Shown one piece after another: positions 48,471 through 62,335 of a stretch of DNA of 64,000 bases. How positions within the stretch are numbered: the stretch's first letter is position 1; the number at the start of each line of letters is the position of its first letter. Below the pieces are notes generated by a model. The model saw only the letters and a program-made list of their open reading frames with translations, was not told the origin of the DNA and ran no database searches. The stretch is from Curtobacterium sp. 458. GTDB taxonomy: Bacteria > Actinomycetota > Actinomycetes > Actinomycetales > Microbacteriaceae. Both the position numbers and the translations under genes were made by a program. Location of the stretch: NCBI RefSeq assembly GCF_030406605.1, contig NZ_CP129104.1, positions 3,362,687-3,426,686 on the forward strand, written 5' to 3'.

Positions 48471-50972
48471 ATGCTCGCCCCGCACGACCAGCCCGCCGCC
48501 AGCAGCGCGCCGCCCACCGCCAGCACCGCGCCGCCCGCCGACAGCACGACAGCCCCCGACGGCTTCATCCGCGTCCGCGGCGCCCGCGAGCACAACCTCC
48601 GCGACGTGGACGTCGACATCCCCCGCGACCGCATCGTCGCTTTCACGGGCATCTCCGGCTCGGGCAAGTCGAGCCTCGCGTTCGGGACGGTCTTCGCCGA
48701 GGCCCAGCGCCGCTTCCTCGAGTCCGTCGCCCCGTACGCCCGACGGCTGATCGCACAGGGGAGCACACCCGATGTCGACGAGATCACGGGTCTGCCCCCG
48801 GCCGTCGCCCTGCAGCAGCGTCGCGGCGCCCCGAGCACTCGCTCGACGGTGGGCACGCTGACGACGCTGAGCAACTCGGTCCGGATGCTCTACTCGCGCG
48901 CCGGCACCTACCCCGAGGGCGCGACACAGCTCTACTCCGACTCGTTCTCGCCGAACACCGTCGCGGGAGCGTGCCCACGCTGCCACGGTCTCGGCACCGC
49001 GCACGAGGTGACCGAGGCCTCCGCAGTCCACGACCCCGCACTGTCCATCCGCGAGGGCGCGATCACCGCCTGGCCGGGTGCCTGGCAGGGCAAGAACCTC
49101 CGCGACGTGACGGCGGTCCTCGGCTACGACATCGATCGGCCGTGGAAGGACCTGCCGAGGGCCGACCGCGACTGGCTGCTCTTCACCGAGGAGCAGCCGG
49201 TCGTCGAGGTGCACCCGAAGCGCGACCGCGTGGCGAAGCCCTACAAGGGCCGCTTCTGGAGCGCCCGGCAGTACACGCTGCACACCCTCGCGGACTCGCA
49301 GAGCGAGACGCAGCGGAACAAGGCCCTGCACTTCGTGGAGTCCGGCCCGTGCCAGCTCTGCGGCGGCTCGGGTCTGACGCGCGCGGCCCTCGCGGTGACG
49401 TTCGGTGGATTGAGCATCGCCGATTTCAACGCACTCCCGCTGACCGACCTCGTCGAGGTGCTCCGGCCGGCCGCCGAGCTGACCGACCCGACCCCGGCGC
49501 AGAGCACGGTGACCTCGGGCGAGCGGTCCGAGGTGGCGCGATCGATCGCACGCGACCTCAGCAGCCGCATCGAGGTCCTCATCGACCTCGGACTCGGCTA
49601 CCTCGGGCTGGACCGGGCGACCCCGACGCTCTCCCCCGGCGAGACGCAGCGCCTCCGCATCGCGACACAGCTCCGCTCAGGGCTCTTCGGCGTGGTCTAC
49701 GTCCTCGACGAGCCGAGCGCGGGCCTCCACTCGGCCGACACGGAGTCGCTCGTGCGGGTCCTCGACGACCTCCGCGCCGGCGGCAACAGCGTCTTCGTGG
49801 TCGAGCACGACATGGACATCGTCCGAGGTGCGGACTGGATCGTCGACGTCGGCCCCTGCGCGGGTTCGGGCGGTGGTCGCGTGCTCTACAGCGGACCACC
49901 GGAGGGACTCGCGGAGGTCGAGGAGAGCGTCACCCGCCGCTACCTCCAACCGTCAGGAGACCGCCCGGTCCGCCGCCAGCGCGAGCCGGTCGGCGTCCTC
50001 GAGATCCGCGACGCGACCCTCCACAACCTCCGAGGCGACACGACCGGCCGCGAAGACGCGACCGGCCGCGGCCTCGACCTCTACCTCCCGCTCGGCGTCA
50101 TGACCGCCGTCACCGGCGTGTCCGGCTCGGGCAAGTCCTCACTCGTCGGCGGCGTCCTCCCCGCCGTCGCAGCCCAGCACCCGCTCATCACCCGCGTCGT
50201 CGAGGTGGACCAGAAGCCGATCGGCCGCACACCGCGCTCGAACCTCGCGACCTACACGGGCTTGTTCGGCGCCGTCCGCCAGGCGTTCGCAGCGACGACG
50301 GACGCGAAGGAGCGCGGCTGGACCGCGGGGAGGTTCTCCTTCAACGTCGAGGGCGGCCGCTGCGAGGTCTGCCAGGGCGAGGGCTCCGTGTCCGTCGAGC
50401 TCCTCTTCCTCCCGGGCAGCTGGGCGCCGTGCCCGGAGTGCCACGGTGCGCGCTACAACGCCGAGACGCTCGAGGTCCGCCGCGAGGGTTCGTCCATCGC
50501 CGACGTCCTCGGCATGACCGTGGACGAAGCGGCGGACGCCCTCGCCGACCTCCCGGCGGCGGCCCGCGCGCTCACCGCCCTCCGGAGCGTCGGCCTCGGC
50601 TACCTCCGGCTCGGCCAGCCCGCGCCGGAGCTCTCCGGCGGCGAGGCCCAGCGCATCAAGCTCGCCACGGAACTCCAGCGGGCGCGCTCGGGCCACACGT
50701 TGTACCTGCTCGACGAGCCGTCGACCGGCCTGCACCCCGCGGACGTCGAACTCCTCACGGCGCAGCTGCAGCAGCTCACCGACGCCGGCAACACGGTCGT
50801 CGTGGTCGAGCACGTGATGTCGGTGGTCGCGCAGGCGGACCACGTCGTCGACATGGGTCCGGCCGGGGGCGGCGACGGCGGCCGCGTCGTCGCGGCCGGC
50901 ACGCCGGCCCAGGTCGCCGCGTCCGCTGACAGCAGGACCGCACCCTTCCTGCGGTCCGCCATCGGGTCCTGA
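48471..50972 (+). CDS. UvrA-like ABC ATPase (short UvrA paralogue)
   Basis: An 833-residue protein related to UvrA, the damage-recognition ATPase of nucleotide excision repair. It has two ATPase halves, with Walker A GISGSGKSS and GVSGSGKSS, signatures TLSPGETQRLRIATQL and ELSGGEAQRIKLATEL, and zinc motifs CPRCHG, CQLCGGSG, CEVCQGEG and CPECHG. It is about 110 residues shorter than standard UvrA, so part of the UvrB-binding or insertion region is missing. Such class II/III paralogues are often linked to drug resistance or an unknown DNA function. TACGCT lies seven bases before the ATG (leaderless). It is divergent from the ESX-like operon. Confidence 0.85.
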   Translation: MLAPHDQPAASSAPPTASTAPPADSTTAPDGFIRVRGAREHNLRDVDVDIPRDRIVAFTGISGSGKSSLAFGTVFAEAQRRFLESVAPYARRLIAQGSTPDVDEITGLPPAVALQQRRGAPSTRSTVGTLTTLSNSVRMLYSRAGTYPEGATQLYSDSFSPNTVAGACPRCHGLGTAHEVTEASAVHDPALSIREGAITAWPGAWQGKNLRDVTAVLGYDIDRPWKDLPRADRDWLLFTEEQPVVEVHPKRDRVAKPYKGRFWSARQYTLHTLADSQSETQRNKALHFVESGPCQLCGGSGLTRAALAVTFGGLSIADFNALPLTDLVEVLRPAAELTDPTPAQSTVTSGERSEVARSIARDLSSRIEVLIDLGLGYLGLDRATPTLSPGETQRLRIATQLRSGLFGVVYVLDEPSAGLHSADTESLVRVLDDLRAGGNSVFVVEHDMDIVRGADWIVDVGPCAGSGGGRVLYSGPPEGLAEVEESVTRRYLQPSGDRPVRRQREPVGVLEIRDATLHNLRGDTTGREDATGRGLDLYLPLGVMTAVTGVSGSGKSSLVGGVLPAVAAQHPLITRVVEVDQKPIGRTPRSNLATYTGLFGAVRQAFAATTDAKERGWTAGRFSFNVEGGRCEVCQGEGSVSVELLFLPGSWAPCPECHGARYNAETLEVRREGSSIADVLGMTVDEAADALADLPAAARALTALRSVGLGYLRLGQPAPELSGGEAQRIKLATELQRARSGHTLYLLDEPSTGLHPADVELLTAQLQQLTDAGNTVVVVEHVMSVVAQADHVVDMGPAGGGDGGRVVAAGTPAQVAASADSRTAPFLRSAIGS

Positions 50973-50981
50973 CCACGGGAC

Positions 50982-51023
50982 GGACGGGAGGCACGGCACC
51001 AGCCCGCCCCGCACCTCCCGTCC
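50982..51023. repeat. Hairpin with dispersed-repeat core after the UvrA-like gene
   Basis: GGACGGGAGG (50982-50991) and CCTCCCGTCC (51014-51023) form a 10-bp stem 9 bases after the stop codon; the left arm runs on into CACGG. A terminator for the UvrA-like gene is the likely role. Confidence 0.6.
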
Positions 51024-51036
51024 GACCGTCCTCACC

Positions 51037-51066
51037 ACCCGCATCCTCCGATCGGAGGATGCGGGT
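51037..51066. promoter_or_regulatory. Perfect 30-bp palindrome upstream of the ABC transporter genes
   Basis: Arms of 15 bp meet with no spacer at CCGA|TCGG (left arm ACCCGCATCCTCCGA). It lies 51 bases before the ATPase start, within reach of its promoter, so it may be an operator. A terminator with the hairpin just upstream is the alternative. Confidence 0.5.
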
Positions 51067-51116
51067 CCACCGGACCGGTCGAACCGCCGGGCTGCACGGC
51101 GCGTCAGGCTGGACCC

Positions 51117-51956
51117 ATGCCCGACACCCCAGCCATCGAGGTCAGCCATCTCGAGAAGCAGTACGCCACCGGCAAGCGTGCCGTCGACGACGTGTCCTTC
51201 ACGATCGCCCGCGGTGAGACCTTCGCCCTCCTCGGCCCGAACGGCGCCGGCAAGACGACCACGGTCGAGGTCCTCGAGGGGTACCGCTCCCGCACCGGCG
51301 GCGACGTCCGGGTCCTCGGCCACGACCCGGCGCGCGCGAGCCGTAGCCACAACGCCCGCGTCGGCATCGTGCTGCAGACCAGCGCGGAGTCGCCGAACGT
51401 CACCGTGGCGGAGCAGCTGCGACACTTCGCGACCCTCTACCCGCGGCACCGCAGCGTCGACGAGCTCCTCGCCGCGACCGGACTGGAGTCGCAGCGGAAC
51501 ACGCGGATCAGCCGACTGAGCGGGGGCCAACGCCGACGCGTCGACGTGGCGCTCGGGATCATCGGCCGCCCCGAAGTGCTCTTCCTCGACGAGCCGACGA
51601 CCGGCTTCGACCCCGAGGCCCGGCGCACGTTCTGGGACCTGCTCCGCGGTGTGCAGGCCGAGGGCACGACGATCCTCCTCACCACGCACTACCTCGACGA
51701 GGCCGCACACCTGGCCGACCGCGCCGCGGTGATCGCCGACGGGAAGCTCCTCGACATCGCCCCGATCGACGAGATCGGCGGCGCCGAGGCACGGACCCCT
51801 CTCGTCCGGTGGCGCGACGACGATGGCACCCGGCACGAAACCCGTACGCACGACGCCGCCCGCCACATCCGGACCATCCCGAACGCCATGCACGAACTCG
51901 AAGTCATCCGCCCGTCCCTCGAGGACGTCTACCTCGGAATGGTCGGTACCCGATGA
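51117..51956 (+). CDS. ABC transporter ATP-binding protein (ABC-2 exporter)
   Basis: A 279-residue ATPase with Walker A GPNGAGKTT, Q-loop region IVLQTSAESPNVTV, signature LSGGQRRR, Walker B VLFLDEPTTGFDP and switch His in LLTTHYLDEA. The C-terminal extension (about 220-279) is usual for DrrA-like ABC-2 exporters. With the next gene it should form an efflux transporter for a drug, lipid or antimicrobial peptide. CAGGCT lies six bases before the ATG. It overlaps the permease gene (ATGA) and leads into a two-component system, so export is probably sensor-controlled. Confidence 0.88.
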   Translation: MPDTPAIEVSHLEKQYATGKRAVDDVSFTIARGETFALLGPNGAGKTTTVEVLEGYRSRTGGDVRVLGHDPARASRSHNARVGIVLQTSAESPNVTVAEQLRHFATLYPRHRSVDELLAATGLESQRNTRISRLSGGQRRRVDVALGIIGRPEVLFLDEPTTGFDPEARRTFWDLLRGVQAEGTTILLTTHYLDEAAHLADRAAVIADGKLLDIAPIDEIGGAEARTPLVRWRDDDGTRHETRTHDAARHIRTIPNAMHELEVIRPSLEDVYLGMVGTR

Positions 51957-52759
51957 ACACCGCGACGATCGCTGCGCACCGCGTCGGCTACGAGATCCGC
52001 TCCTACTTCCGCGCACCCGACTCGGTGTTCTTCACCTTCCTCTTCCCGATCGTCATGCTCGCGCTCTTCTCGGTCGCGTTCAGCAGCGCGCCGGACATCG
52101 GACCCGGCCCAGGCGCGAACGTCGACTACGCCACCTACTACCTCCCCGGGCTGGTCGCGACGGGCATCTTGCTCTCCGGGACGCAGTCGCTCGGCGTCGA
52201 CATCGCCGGTGAGCGCAGCGACGGCACCCTCAAACGCCTCGGCGGCACCCCGCTCCCCGTGCTCTCCTACTTCGCCGGGAAGATCGGGATGGTGCTCGTC
52301 ACCAGCGTCCTGCAGACCGCGATCCTCCTCGCGGTCGCACGGCTCGTGTTCGGCGTCAACCTGCCCACCGACGGCGGCCGCTGGTGGACCTTCGCCTGGA
52401 TCGTGCTGCTCGGCATCGCCGTGAGCAGCGTCCTCGGCATCGCGATCTCGGCGCTCCCCCGCGAGGGCCGACGTGCCACGGCGACGATCGTCCCCGTGGT
52501 GCTCGTCCTGCAATTCATCTCCGGCGTGTACCTGCCCTTCACGCAACTACCCGTCTGGCTCCAAGACGTTGCGGGCGCATTCCCGCTGCGCTGGATGGCG
52601 TCGGGCATGCGATCGGTCTTCCTGCCCTCGCAGTTCGCGTCGGCAGAGCCGGGAGGCGCGTGGCACCTCGGGTGGGGAGCGCTCATCCTGGCAGCATGGC
52701 TGGTCGTGGGCGTCGTCGTGTGCCTCCTGACGTTCCGGTGGAACCGCAAGGACGCCTGA
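51953..52759 (+). CDS. ABC-2 type permease
   Basis: A 268-residue permease with six predicted helices (ABC-2 family). It begins NTATIAAHRVGYEIRSYFRA, has VFFTFLFPIVMLALFS in helix 1, and the conserved tail PVVLVLQFISGVYLPFTQLPVWLQ and HLGWGALILAAWLVVGVVV. It pairs with the preceding ATPase by a four-base overlap. Substrate is unknown. The sensor kinase begins at or shortly after its stop codon. Confidence 0.85.
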   Translation: MNTATIAAHRVGYEIRSYFRAPDSVFFTFLFPIVMLALFSVAFSSAPDIGPGPGANVDYATYYLPGLVATGILLSGTQSLGVDIAGERSDGTLKRLGGTPLPVLSYFAGKIGMVLVTSVLQTAILLAVARLVFGVNLPTDGGRWWTFAWIVLLGIAVSSVLGIAISALPREGRRATATIVPVVLVLQFISGVYLPFTQLPVWLQDVAGAFPLRWMASGMRSVFLPSQFASAEPGGAWHLGWGALILAAWLVVGVVVCLLTFRWNRKDA

Positions 52760-52812
52760 TGCCGGCTGTGGAGAACGCCCGCTCAGCTGCCGGTCGATGG
52801 GATGCTGGGCCG

Positions 52813-54012
52813 ATGGACCGGATCACGGCGCACCGCAACTGGGGCCTCCACGTGGCCGTCGGGGTCACGATCGCGCTCGTCGCGGTCATCGCCGCCCTCG
52901 ACTGGTCCCCGTGGTCGACTCGCTGGCCGGCGTTCACGGCACTCGGGGTACTCGCCATCGCCTACGTGGGCTACGGGTGGCGCGGGTACGAGACGCCCCG
53001 TGCGGCGGCGGGCTTCGTCCCGCTGCTCGTCGCCGTCGCACTTGTCCTGCCGGCAGTCGTCCCGAGCACCGCCTTCATCCAGTGCGTCCTGTTCCCGGTC
53101 GCGTGGTGCCAAGTCGAACGGGTGCGCACGGCGGTCGCGGTCTCAGTGCTCATCGGCGTCGCGTCCGGTGTGGGCCTGCAGATCGCCTCGGGGCCGTCGG
53201 GTCTCGTCGGCACGCTCCTCGTCGAGTCGATCAGCGTCGCGGGAGCCTGCGCCCTCGGACTCTGGATCACGCGCATCGCAGAGCTCTCCGACGAACGACG
53301 CCGACTCATCGACGAACTCCGTGCGACGCAGGACTCCCTCGCCGAGGCGCACCGTCGCGCCGGCGTGACGAGCGAACGCGAACGCCTCGCCCGCGAGCTC
53401 CACGACACCGTCGCCCAGAACCTGGCGGGCATCGTCATGCTCACCGAACGTGCCCGTGGCGACCTCGCCGCCGACCGCGTCGACCGACTCGACGAACGCC
53501 TCACCATCCTCGAGGAGTCCGCTCGCGCCGCCCTCGAGGAGTCCCGCACCCTCGTCGCCGCGGGCTCCGCCGGTATCGCGGGCGACGGACTGGCCGCTGC
53601 CCTGCACCGCCTCGGCGAACGCTTCACCCGAGAAACCGGCATCCCGGTCGCGGTCACCGCACCGGACTGCGTGCTCGACCGCGACACGCAGGTGGTGCTG
53701 CTGCGCACCGGCCAGGAGGCACTGGCCAACGTCCGCGCGCACGCCGACGCCGCCTCGGTGCAGGTCCACCTCACCGTGGCCGCCGACCAGGTCGGGTTGC
53801 GCGTCGTCGACGACGGCTCCGGCTTCGACCCGCACACGCCGACCGTGGGGCACGGACTCCGAGGGCTCCGCGAGCGTCTCGCCCTCGCCGGCGGGACGTG
53901 CACCATCACCACGGAGGTCGGTCGCGGCACGGTCGTCGACGTGACGCTCCCCACGACCACCACACCGGATCGCACCGGTGCCGCGAAGCCCCTGACCGGA
54001 GCCGCGCAGTGA
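52813..54012 (+). CDS. Sensor histidine kinase (NarL-type two-component system)
   Basis: A 399-residue membrane histidine kinase. About five to six membrane helices fill residues 10-155. The HisKA_3-type dimerisation domain has ERLARELHDTVAQNLAGI with phospho-acceptor H197. The catalytic ATPase domain has QEALANVRAHADA, VDDGSGFD and GHGLRGLRERLALAGG. The small count of extracytoplasmic residues between helices suggests sensing within the membrane, as in DesK- and LiaS-type kinases that often regulate ABC exporters. The start at 52813 is supported by GATGCT six bases upstream. An alternative ATG at 52759, overlapping the permease stop (TGATG), would add 18 residues. Confidence 0.85.
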   Translation: MDRITAHRNWGLHVAVGVTIALVAVIAALDWSPWSTRWPAFTALGVLAIAYVGYGWRGYETPRAAAGFVPLLVAVALVLPAVVPSTAFIQCVLFPVAWCQVERVRTAVAVSVLIGVASGVGLQIASGPSGLVGTLLVESISVAGACALGLWITRIAELSDERRRLIDELRATQDSLAEAHRRAGVTSERERLARELHDTVAQNLAGIVMLTERARGDLAADRVDRLDERLTILEESARAALEESRTLVAAGSAGIAGDGLAAALHRLGERFTRETGIPVAVTAPDCVLDRDTQVVLLRTGQEALANVRAHADAASVQVHLTVAADQVGLRVVDDGSGFDPHTPTVGHGLRGLRERLALAGGTCTITTEVGRGTVVDVTLPTTTTPDRTGAAKPLTGAAQ

Positions 54013-54635
54013 TCCGCGTCGTCGTCGCGGACGACCACCCGATCGTGCGCAGCGGCATCGTCGCCCTGCTGCAGGAAGCCGACGACGTAGAGGTCGTGGG
54101 CCAGGCGAGTGACGGCGACGCAGCCGTGGCCGTCACGCTCGCGGAGCTCCCTGACGTCGTCCTCATGGACCTCCGGATGCCGAGCATGAACGGCGACGCG
54201 GCGACGGCGCAGATCCTCGCCCAGGAGCCCAGCATGCGCGTCCTCATCCTCACCACGTACGAGTCCGACGACCAGATCCTCGCCGCGATCGAGGCCGGCG
54301 CCGCGGGCTACTTGCTCAAGGCTGCTCCCGAATCGGAGATCCTCGCCGGCGTCCGGGCCACCGCCCGCGGAGAGACCGCCCTCGCGCCCTCAGCCGTCGC
54401 CGCCCTCGTGCGCAGGACCACCGGCTCCATGGTCTCGGGTCCGTCGCTCTCGCCGCGCGAACTCGACGTCCTGCAGCTCGTCGCACAGGGCAACTCGAAC
54501 CCGGCGATCGGCCGTGCGCTGTTCCTCAGCGAGACCACCGTGAAGACCCACCTCGGCCATGTGTTCGAGAAGCTCGGCGTGAACGACCGCACCCGTGCCG
54601 TCACCCGCGCCATGGAGCTCGGGCTCCTCCCCTGA
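54009..54635 (+). CDS. NarL/LuxR-family response regulator
   Basis: A 208-residue response regulator. The receiver domain has DDHPIVR and phospho-acceptor D54 (VVLMDLRMPSMNG), then LTTYESDD and KAAPESE with the conserved Lys. The C-terminal LuxR-type DNA-binding domain reads LSPRELDVLQLVAQGNSNPAIGRALFLSETTVKTHLGHVFEKLGVNDRT. Start is GTG in a four-base overlap with the kinase stop. The pair probably controls the upstream ABC-2 transporter genes, possibly through the palindrome at 51037-51066. Confidence 0.9.
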   Translation: MIRVVVADDHPIVRSGIVALLQEADDVEVVGQASDGDAAVAVTLAELPDVVLMDLRMPSMNGDAATAQILAQEPSMRVLILTTYESDDQILAAIEAGAAGYLLKAAPESEILAGVRATARGETALAPSAVAALVRRTTGSMVSGPSLSPRELDVLQLVAQGNSNPAIGRALFLSETTVKTHLGHVFEKLGVNDRTRAVTRAMELGLLP

Positions 54636-54685
54636 CACCGGCCGGCCAACGAGCGGCTGGACCGGAGAGAAACTGCCCGTGAACG

Positions 54686-54719
54686 CAGAAAACCCCGGAC
54701 CACGTGGTGGTCAGGGGTT
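54686..54719 (-). terminator. Rho-independent terminator of the rRNA operon
   Basis: On the minus strand, AACCCCTGACCAC and GTGGTCCGGGGTT form a stem with one mismatch, followed by TTCTG. It lies 20 bases beyond the 5S 3' end. The response-regulator gene ends on the plus strand just to the left, so the terminator may act in both directions. Confidence 0.7.
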
Positions 54720-54739
54720 CCCTGGTGTTGCAACGTTGA

Positions 54740-54858
54740 GTCCGGCGGCGTCCTACTCTCCCACAAGGTCCCCCTTGCAGTACCATCGGCGCTGAGAGGC
54801 TTAGCTTCCGGGTTCGGAATGTGACCGGGCGTTTCCCTCTCGCTATGACCACCGGAAC
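54740..54858 (-). rRNA. 5S ribosomal RNA
   Basis: About 119 bases with typical actinobacterial 5S segments read on the minus strand: GGTGGTCATAGCGAGAGGGA at the 5' end, GAAGCTAAGCCTCTCAGCGC in the middle, and GGGAGAGTAGGACGCCGCCG at the 3' end. It is the last gene of the operon. End points are approximate. Confidence 0.9.
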
Positions 54859-55020
54859 ACTTTCGACCCAATCGCTTGGAAGTTCGAAAGCTGTTCCGCG
54901 GGCGCTCAGATTCGAGCACAGCGCGGTGTTCAGTTTCGTGTTCCCGATCGTCTGTCGGGAACCACAAAGTGGACGCGAGCCCCACACCCGAAAGTGTGGG
55001 AAATAGTTGTGTTGTCAAGT

Positions 55021-60111
<5,091 letters not shown>

Positions 60112-60399
60112 AATTACCAACCACACCCGAAAGCATGGCCGAGTTGATACTGACAAAAAGAACTGTCAACTGACAATTCTGTCTATCCAAAAGGAATTGT
60201 CTCCGAACCGAGCAAGCTCGGCCACGGGGTCAATAAATTGGCATTGACAATGTGCACGCTGTTGAGTTCTCAAGGACCAGACGCACTCCCCACTCGGCCC
60301 ACAGTTCAGCGGGCATCGTCAGAGAGGCTGGTTCGTTGCCCGGGCGAGACTCGGAAGCGACCGTTCCGGCCGTTCCGTTCTCCGCCTCAGCGGCAACGA
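60112..60399 (-). other. rRNA operon leader with antitermination and boxB-like elements
   Basis: The minus-strand leader carries the actinobacterial boxA-like motif GTCCTTGAGAACTCAACAGC (plus strand about 60262-60281). CCGAGCTTGCTCGG (60208-60221) is a short hairpin of boxB type. Repeated TTGTCA/TTGACA segments (60130-60200) probably pair with the sequence beyond the 16S 3' end for RNase III processing. Confidence 0.65.
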
Positions 60400-60405
60400 G
60401 TGATT

Positions 60406-60435
60406 ACTTTACGCAGAGGTGAACGGCAGCGCCAA
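60406..60435 (-). promoter_or_regulatory. rRNA operon promoter
   Basis: Read on the minus strand, TTGGCG (60430-60435) and TAAAGT (60406-60411) are 18 bases apart, each matching four of six consensus positions. Transcription would begin near 60399, about 290 bases before the mature 16S. Other promoters further upstream are possible. Confidence 0.5.
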
Positions 60436-60622
60436 CACGTGTCGCATCCCGGGCGTGTCGTCCCCCGACTTCCCCGGGAACACGCGGGAGTCGGGGTACC
60501 GCGCCGCCCGGACGGTGCCAAGGCGACCCCGGGAACGACGGAAGGCTCCCCACCGGCACGGCCGATCCGCCGCTGGCGCGTCGCCTCGGAACCGGCGGCG
60601 TGTGCCCAGGTGCGGAACCGCA

Positions 60623-60638
60623 CCGTGCCTCCAGGCAG
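60623..60638 (+). repeat. Dispersed repeat copy near rlmN
   Basis: CCGTGCCTCCAGGCAG, preceded by CCGCA, is a copy of the dispersed family in the non-coding space between the rRNA promoter and the end of rlmN. Confidence 0.65.
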
Positions 60639-60652
60639 ACATGCCCAGCCGT

Positions 60653-61885
60653 CTACTCGGCCGCAGCCAACTGACCGCAGGCGCCGTCGATCTCCTTGCC
60701 GCGGGTGTCGCGGAGGGTCGTCGGGATGCCGGCAGCGTTGAGGCGGCGGACGAACTCGTCCTGCACGTGGGGCTCGGACGAGGTCCACACCGAGCCGGGC
60801 GTCGGGTTGAGCGGGATCGGGTTGACGTGCACCCAGCCACGACCGCGCGCGTTGAGCTTCTCGGCGAGCAGGTCGGCGCGCCAGGCGTGGTCGTTCATGT
60901 CCTTGATGAGCGCGTACTCGATCGACACGCGGCGACCGGTCTTCGCGTAGTACTCGTACGCGGCGTCGATGGCCTCATCGGCCTTCCACCGCGAGTTCAC
61001 CGGGATGAGCTCGTCGCGGAGTTCGTCGTCGGGTGCGTGCAGGGAGAGCGCGAAGGTGATCGGGATGTTCTCGTCCGCGAGCTTCTTGATCGCGGGGACC
61101 AGGCCCACGGTCGAGATGGTGATGCCGCGGGCGCTCATGCCGAGGCCGTTCGGCTGCGGCGCGACCATGGTCCGCACGGCGTCCATCACGCGCTTGTAGT
61201 TCGCCAGGGGCTCCCCCATGCCCATGAAGACGATGTTCGTCACCCGTTCGGCGTCGACGCGGTCCTTGCCGCCCTTGCGAGGGTCGCCCCCGAGCTCACC
61301 GGCGGCGATCGCTGCGTTCGCCCGGACGATCTGCTCGATGATCTCGGCCGTCGACATGTTCCGCGTGAGCCCGGCCTGCCCCGTGGCGCAGAACGGGCAG
61401 TTCATGCCGCAGCCCGCCTGGGACGACACGCAGAGCGTGATGCGGCCCGGGTAGCGCATGAGCACCGACTCGACGAGGGCGCCGTCGTGGAGCTTCCAGA
61501 GGAACTTGATGGTGTCGCCGTTGTCCGTCGCCAGTCGCCGGGTCTCGGTGAGCAGCGGCGGGAGCATGCCGGCGACGAGTTCGTCGCGTTGGGCGGCCGG
61601 CAGGTCGGTCATCTTCGCCGGGTCCGACGTGTGGTGCGTGAAGTAGTGGGTCGAGAGCTGCTTGGCGCGGAACGCCGGCAGGCCGAGCTCCTTGACCTTC
61701 TCGACGCGTTCCTCGACCGTGAGGTCAGCGAGGTGCACCGGCGGCTTCCCGCGCTTCGGCGACGCGAACTGCAGGAGCGGGCGGCCCGCGGAGTCCTGCG
61801 CCTGGGTCCAGCCCTCGGTGCGCGGGCGCACCTGCGGACGAGCAGAACGCTGCTCTTCGAACGGGGTGCGTGTCTCGGAGGCCAT
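60653..61885 (-). CDS. rlmN: 23S rRNA (adenine-C2)-methyltransferase RlmN
   Basis: A 410-residue radical-SAM enzyme that methylates C2 of A2503 in 23S rRNA and A37 of some tRNAs. The cluster motif C-x3-C-x2-C is C159-GMN-C163-PF-C166 in [58 protein letters not shown] and [22 protein letters not shown] segments follow, and the C-terminal [14 protein letters not shown] carries the catalytic Cys. Length and domains are complete. The ATG at 61885 has TAAACT six bases upstream. A GTG one codon earlier would leave only three bases after the hexamer. Its place next to the rRNA operon is suggestive but not operonic. Confidence 0.95.
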   Translation of the reverse strand: MASETRTPFEEQRSARPQVRPRTEGWTQAQDSAGRPLLQFASPKRGKPPVHLADLTVEERVEKVKELGLPAFRAKQLSTHYFTHHTSDPAKMTDLPAAQRDELVAGMLPPLLTETRRLATDNGDTIKFLWKLHDGALVESVLMRYPGRITLCVSSQAGCGMNCPFCATGQAGLTRNMSTAEIIEQIVRANAAIAAGELGGDPRKGGKDRVDAERVTNIVFMGMGEPLANYKRVMDAVRTMVAPQPNGLGMSARGITISTVGLVPAIKKLADENIPITFALSLHAPDDELRDELIPVNSRWKADEAIDAAYEYYAKTGRRVSIEYALIKDMNDHAWRADLLAEKLNARGRGWVHVNPIPLNPTPGSVWTSSEPHVQDEFVRRLNAAGIPTTLRDTRGKEIDGACGQLAAAE

Positions 61886-61894
61886 CACGCCAGT

Positions 61895-62299
61895 TTACGG
61901 GAGGCCCACGACGAGGGCGGGCACGGCAGCCGGTGCGAAGGCGGCGGGCAGCAGGGCGAGGGTCACGCCCCCGACCACGAGACCGCCGATCGCGGTCGCC
62001 GCGACACCGACCACGAGGGTGGCGATCGCCCAGCCGTGAGCGGCACCGACCCGACGGCGCAGACCTCGGGCACCGGTGACGAGGCACGTCACGGGCAGGC
62101 CGACACCGAGGAGCCACGCGAGCACGAACCACCCGAGGGCACCGGCCAGTCCGTTCGCCTCGTCCGAGAACGCGGCGGTGAGGAACAGCAACCACGCGAC
62201 GACGAGCGACAGGACGACCCCGCCCGCTGCGGCGAGCATCACCACGAGGTCGATGGCCCACCGCGCTGATGACGGTCGGACGGCGGTCTGGTCGGTCAC
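61895..62299 (-). CDS. Small membrane protein of unknown function
   Basis: A 134-residue protein with three hydrophobic segments (about 14-45, 50-77 and 89-130, the last possibly two helices). The short conserved-looking loops are SDEANGLAGALGWF and TGARGLRRRVGAAHGW. I do not recognise a family. The GTG start at 62299 has TAGGGT six bases upstream. It precedes rlmN by nine bases on the same strand and may be co-transcribed with it. Confidence 0.6.
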   Translation of the reverse strand: MTDQTAVRPSSARWAIDLVVMLAAAGGVVLSLVVAWLLFLTAAFSDEANGLAGALGWFVLAWLLGVGLPVTCLVTGARGLRRRVGAAHGWAIATLVVGVAATAIGGLVVGGVTLALLPAAFAPAAVPALVVGLP

Positions 62300-62335
62300 G
62301 GGCCCACCCTACGGGGGCCGAGGGCCCGGTGCGGG

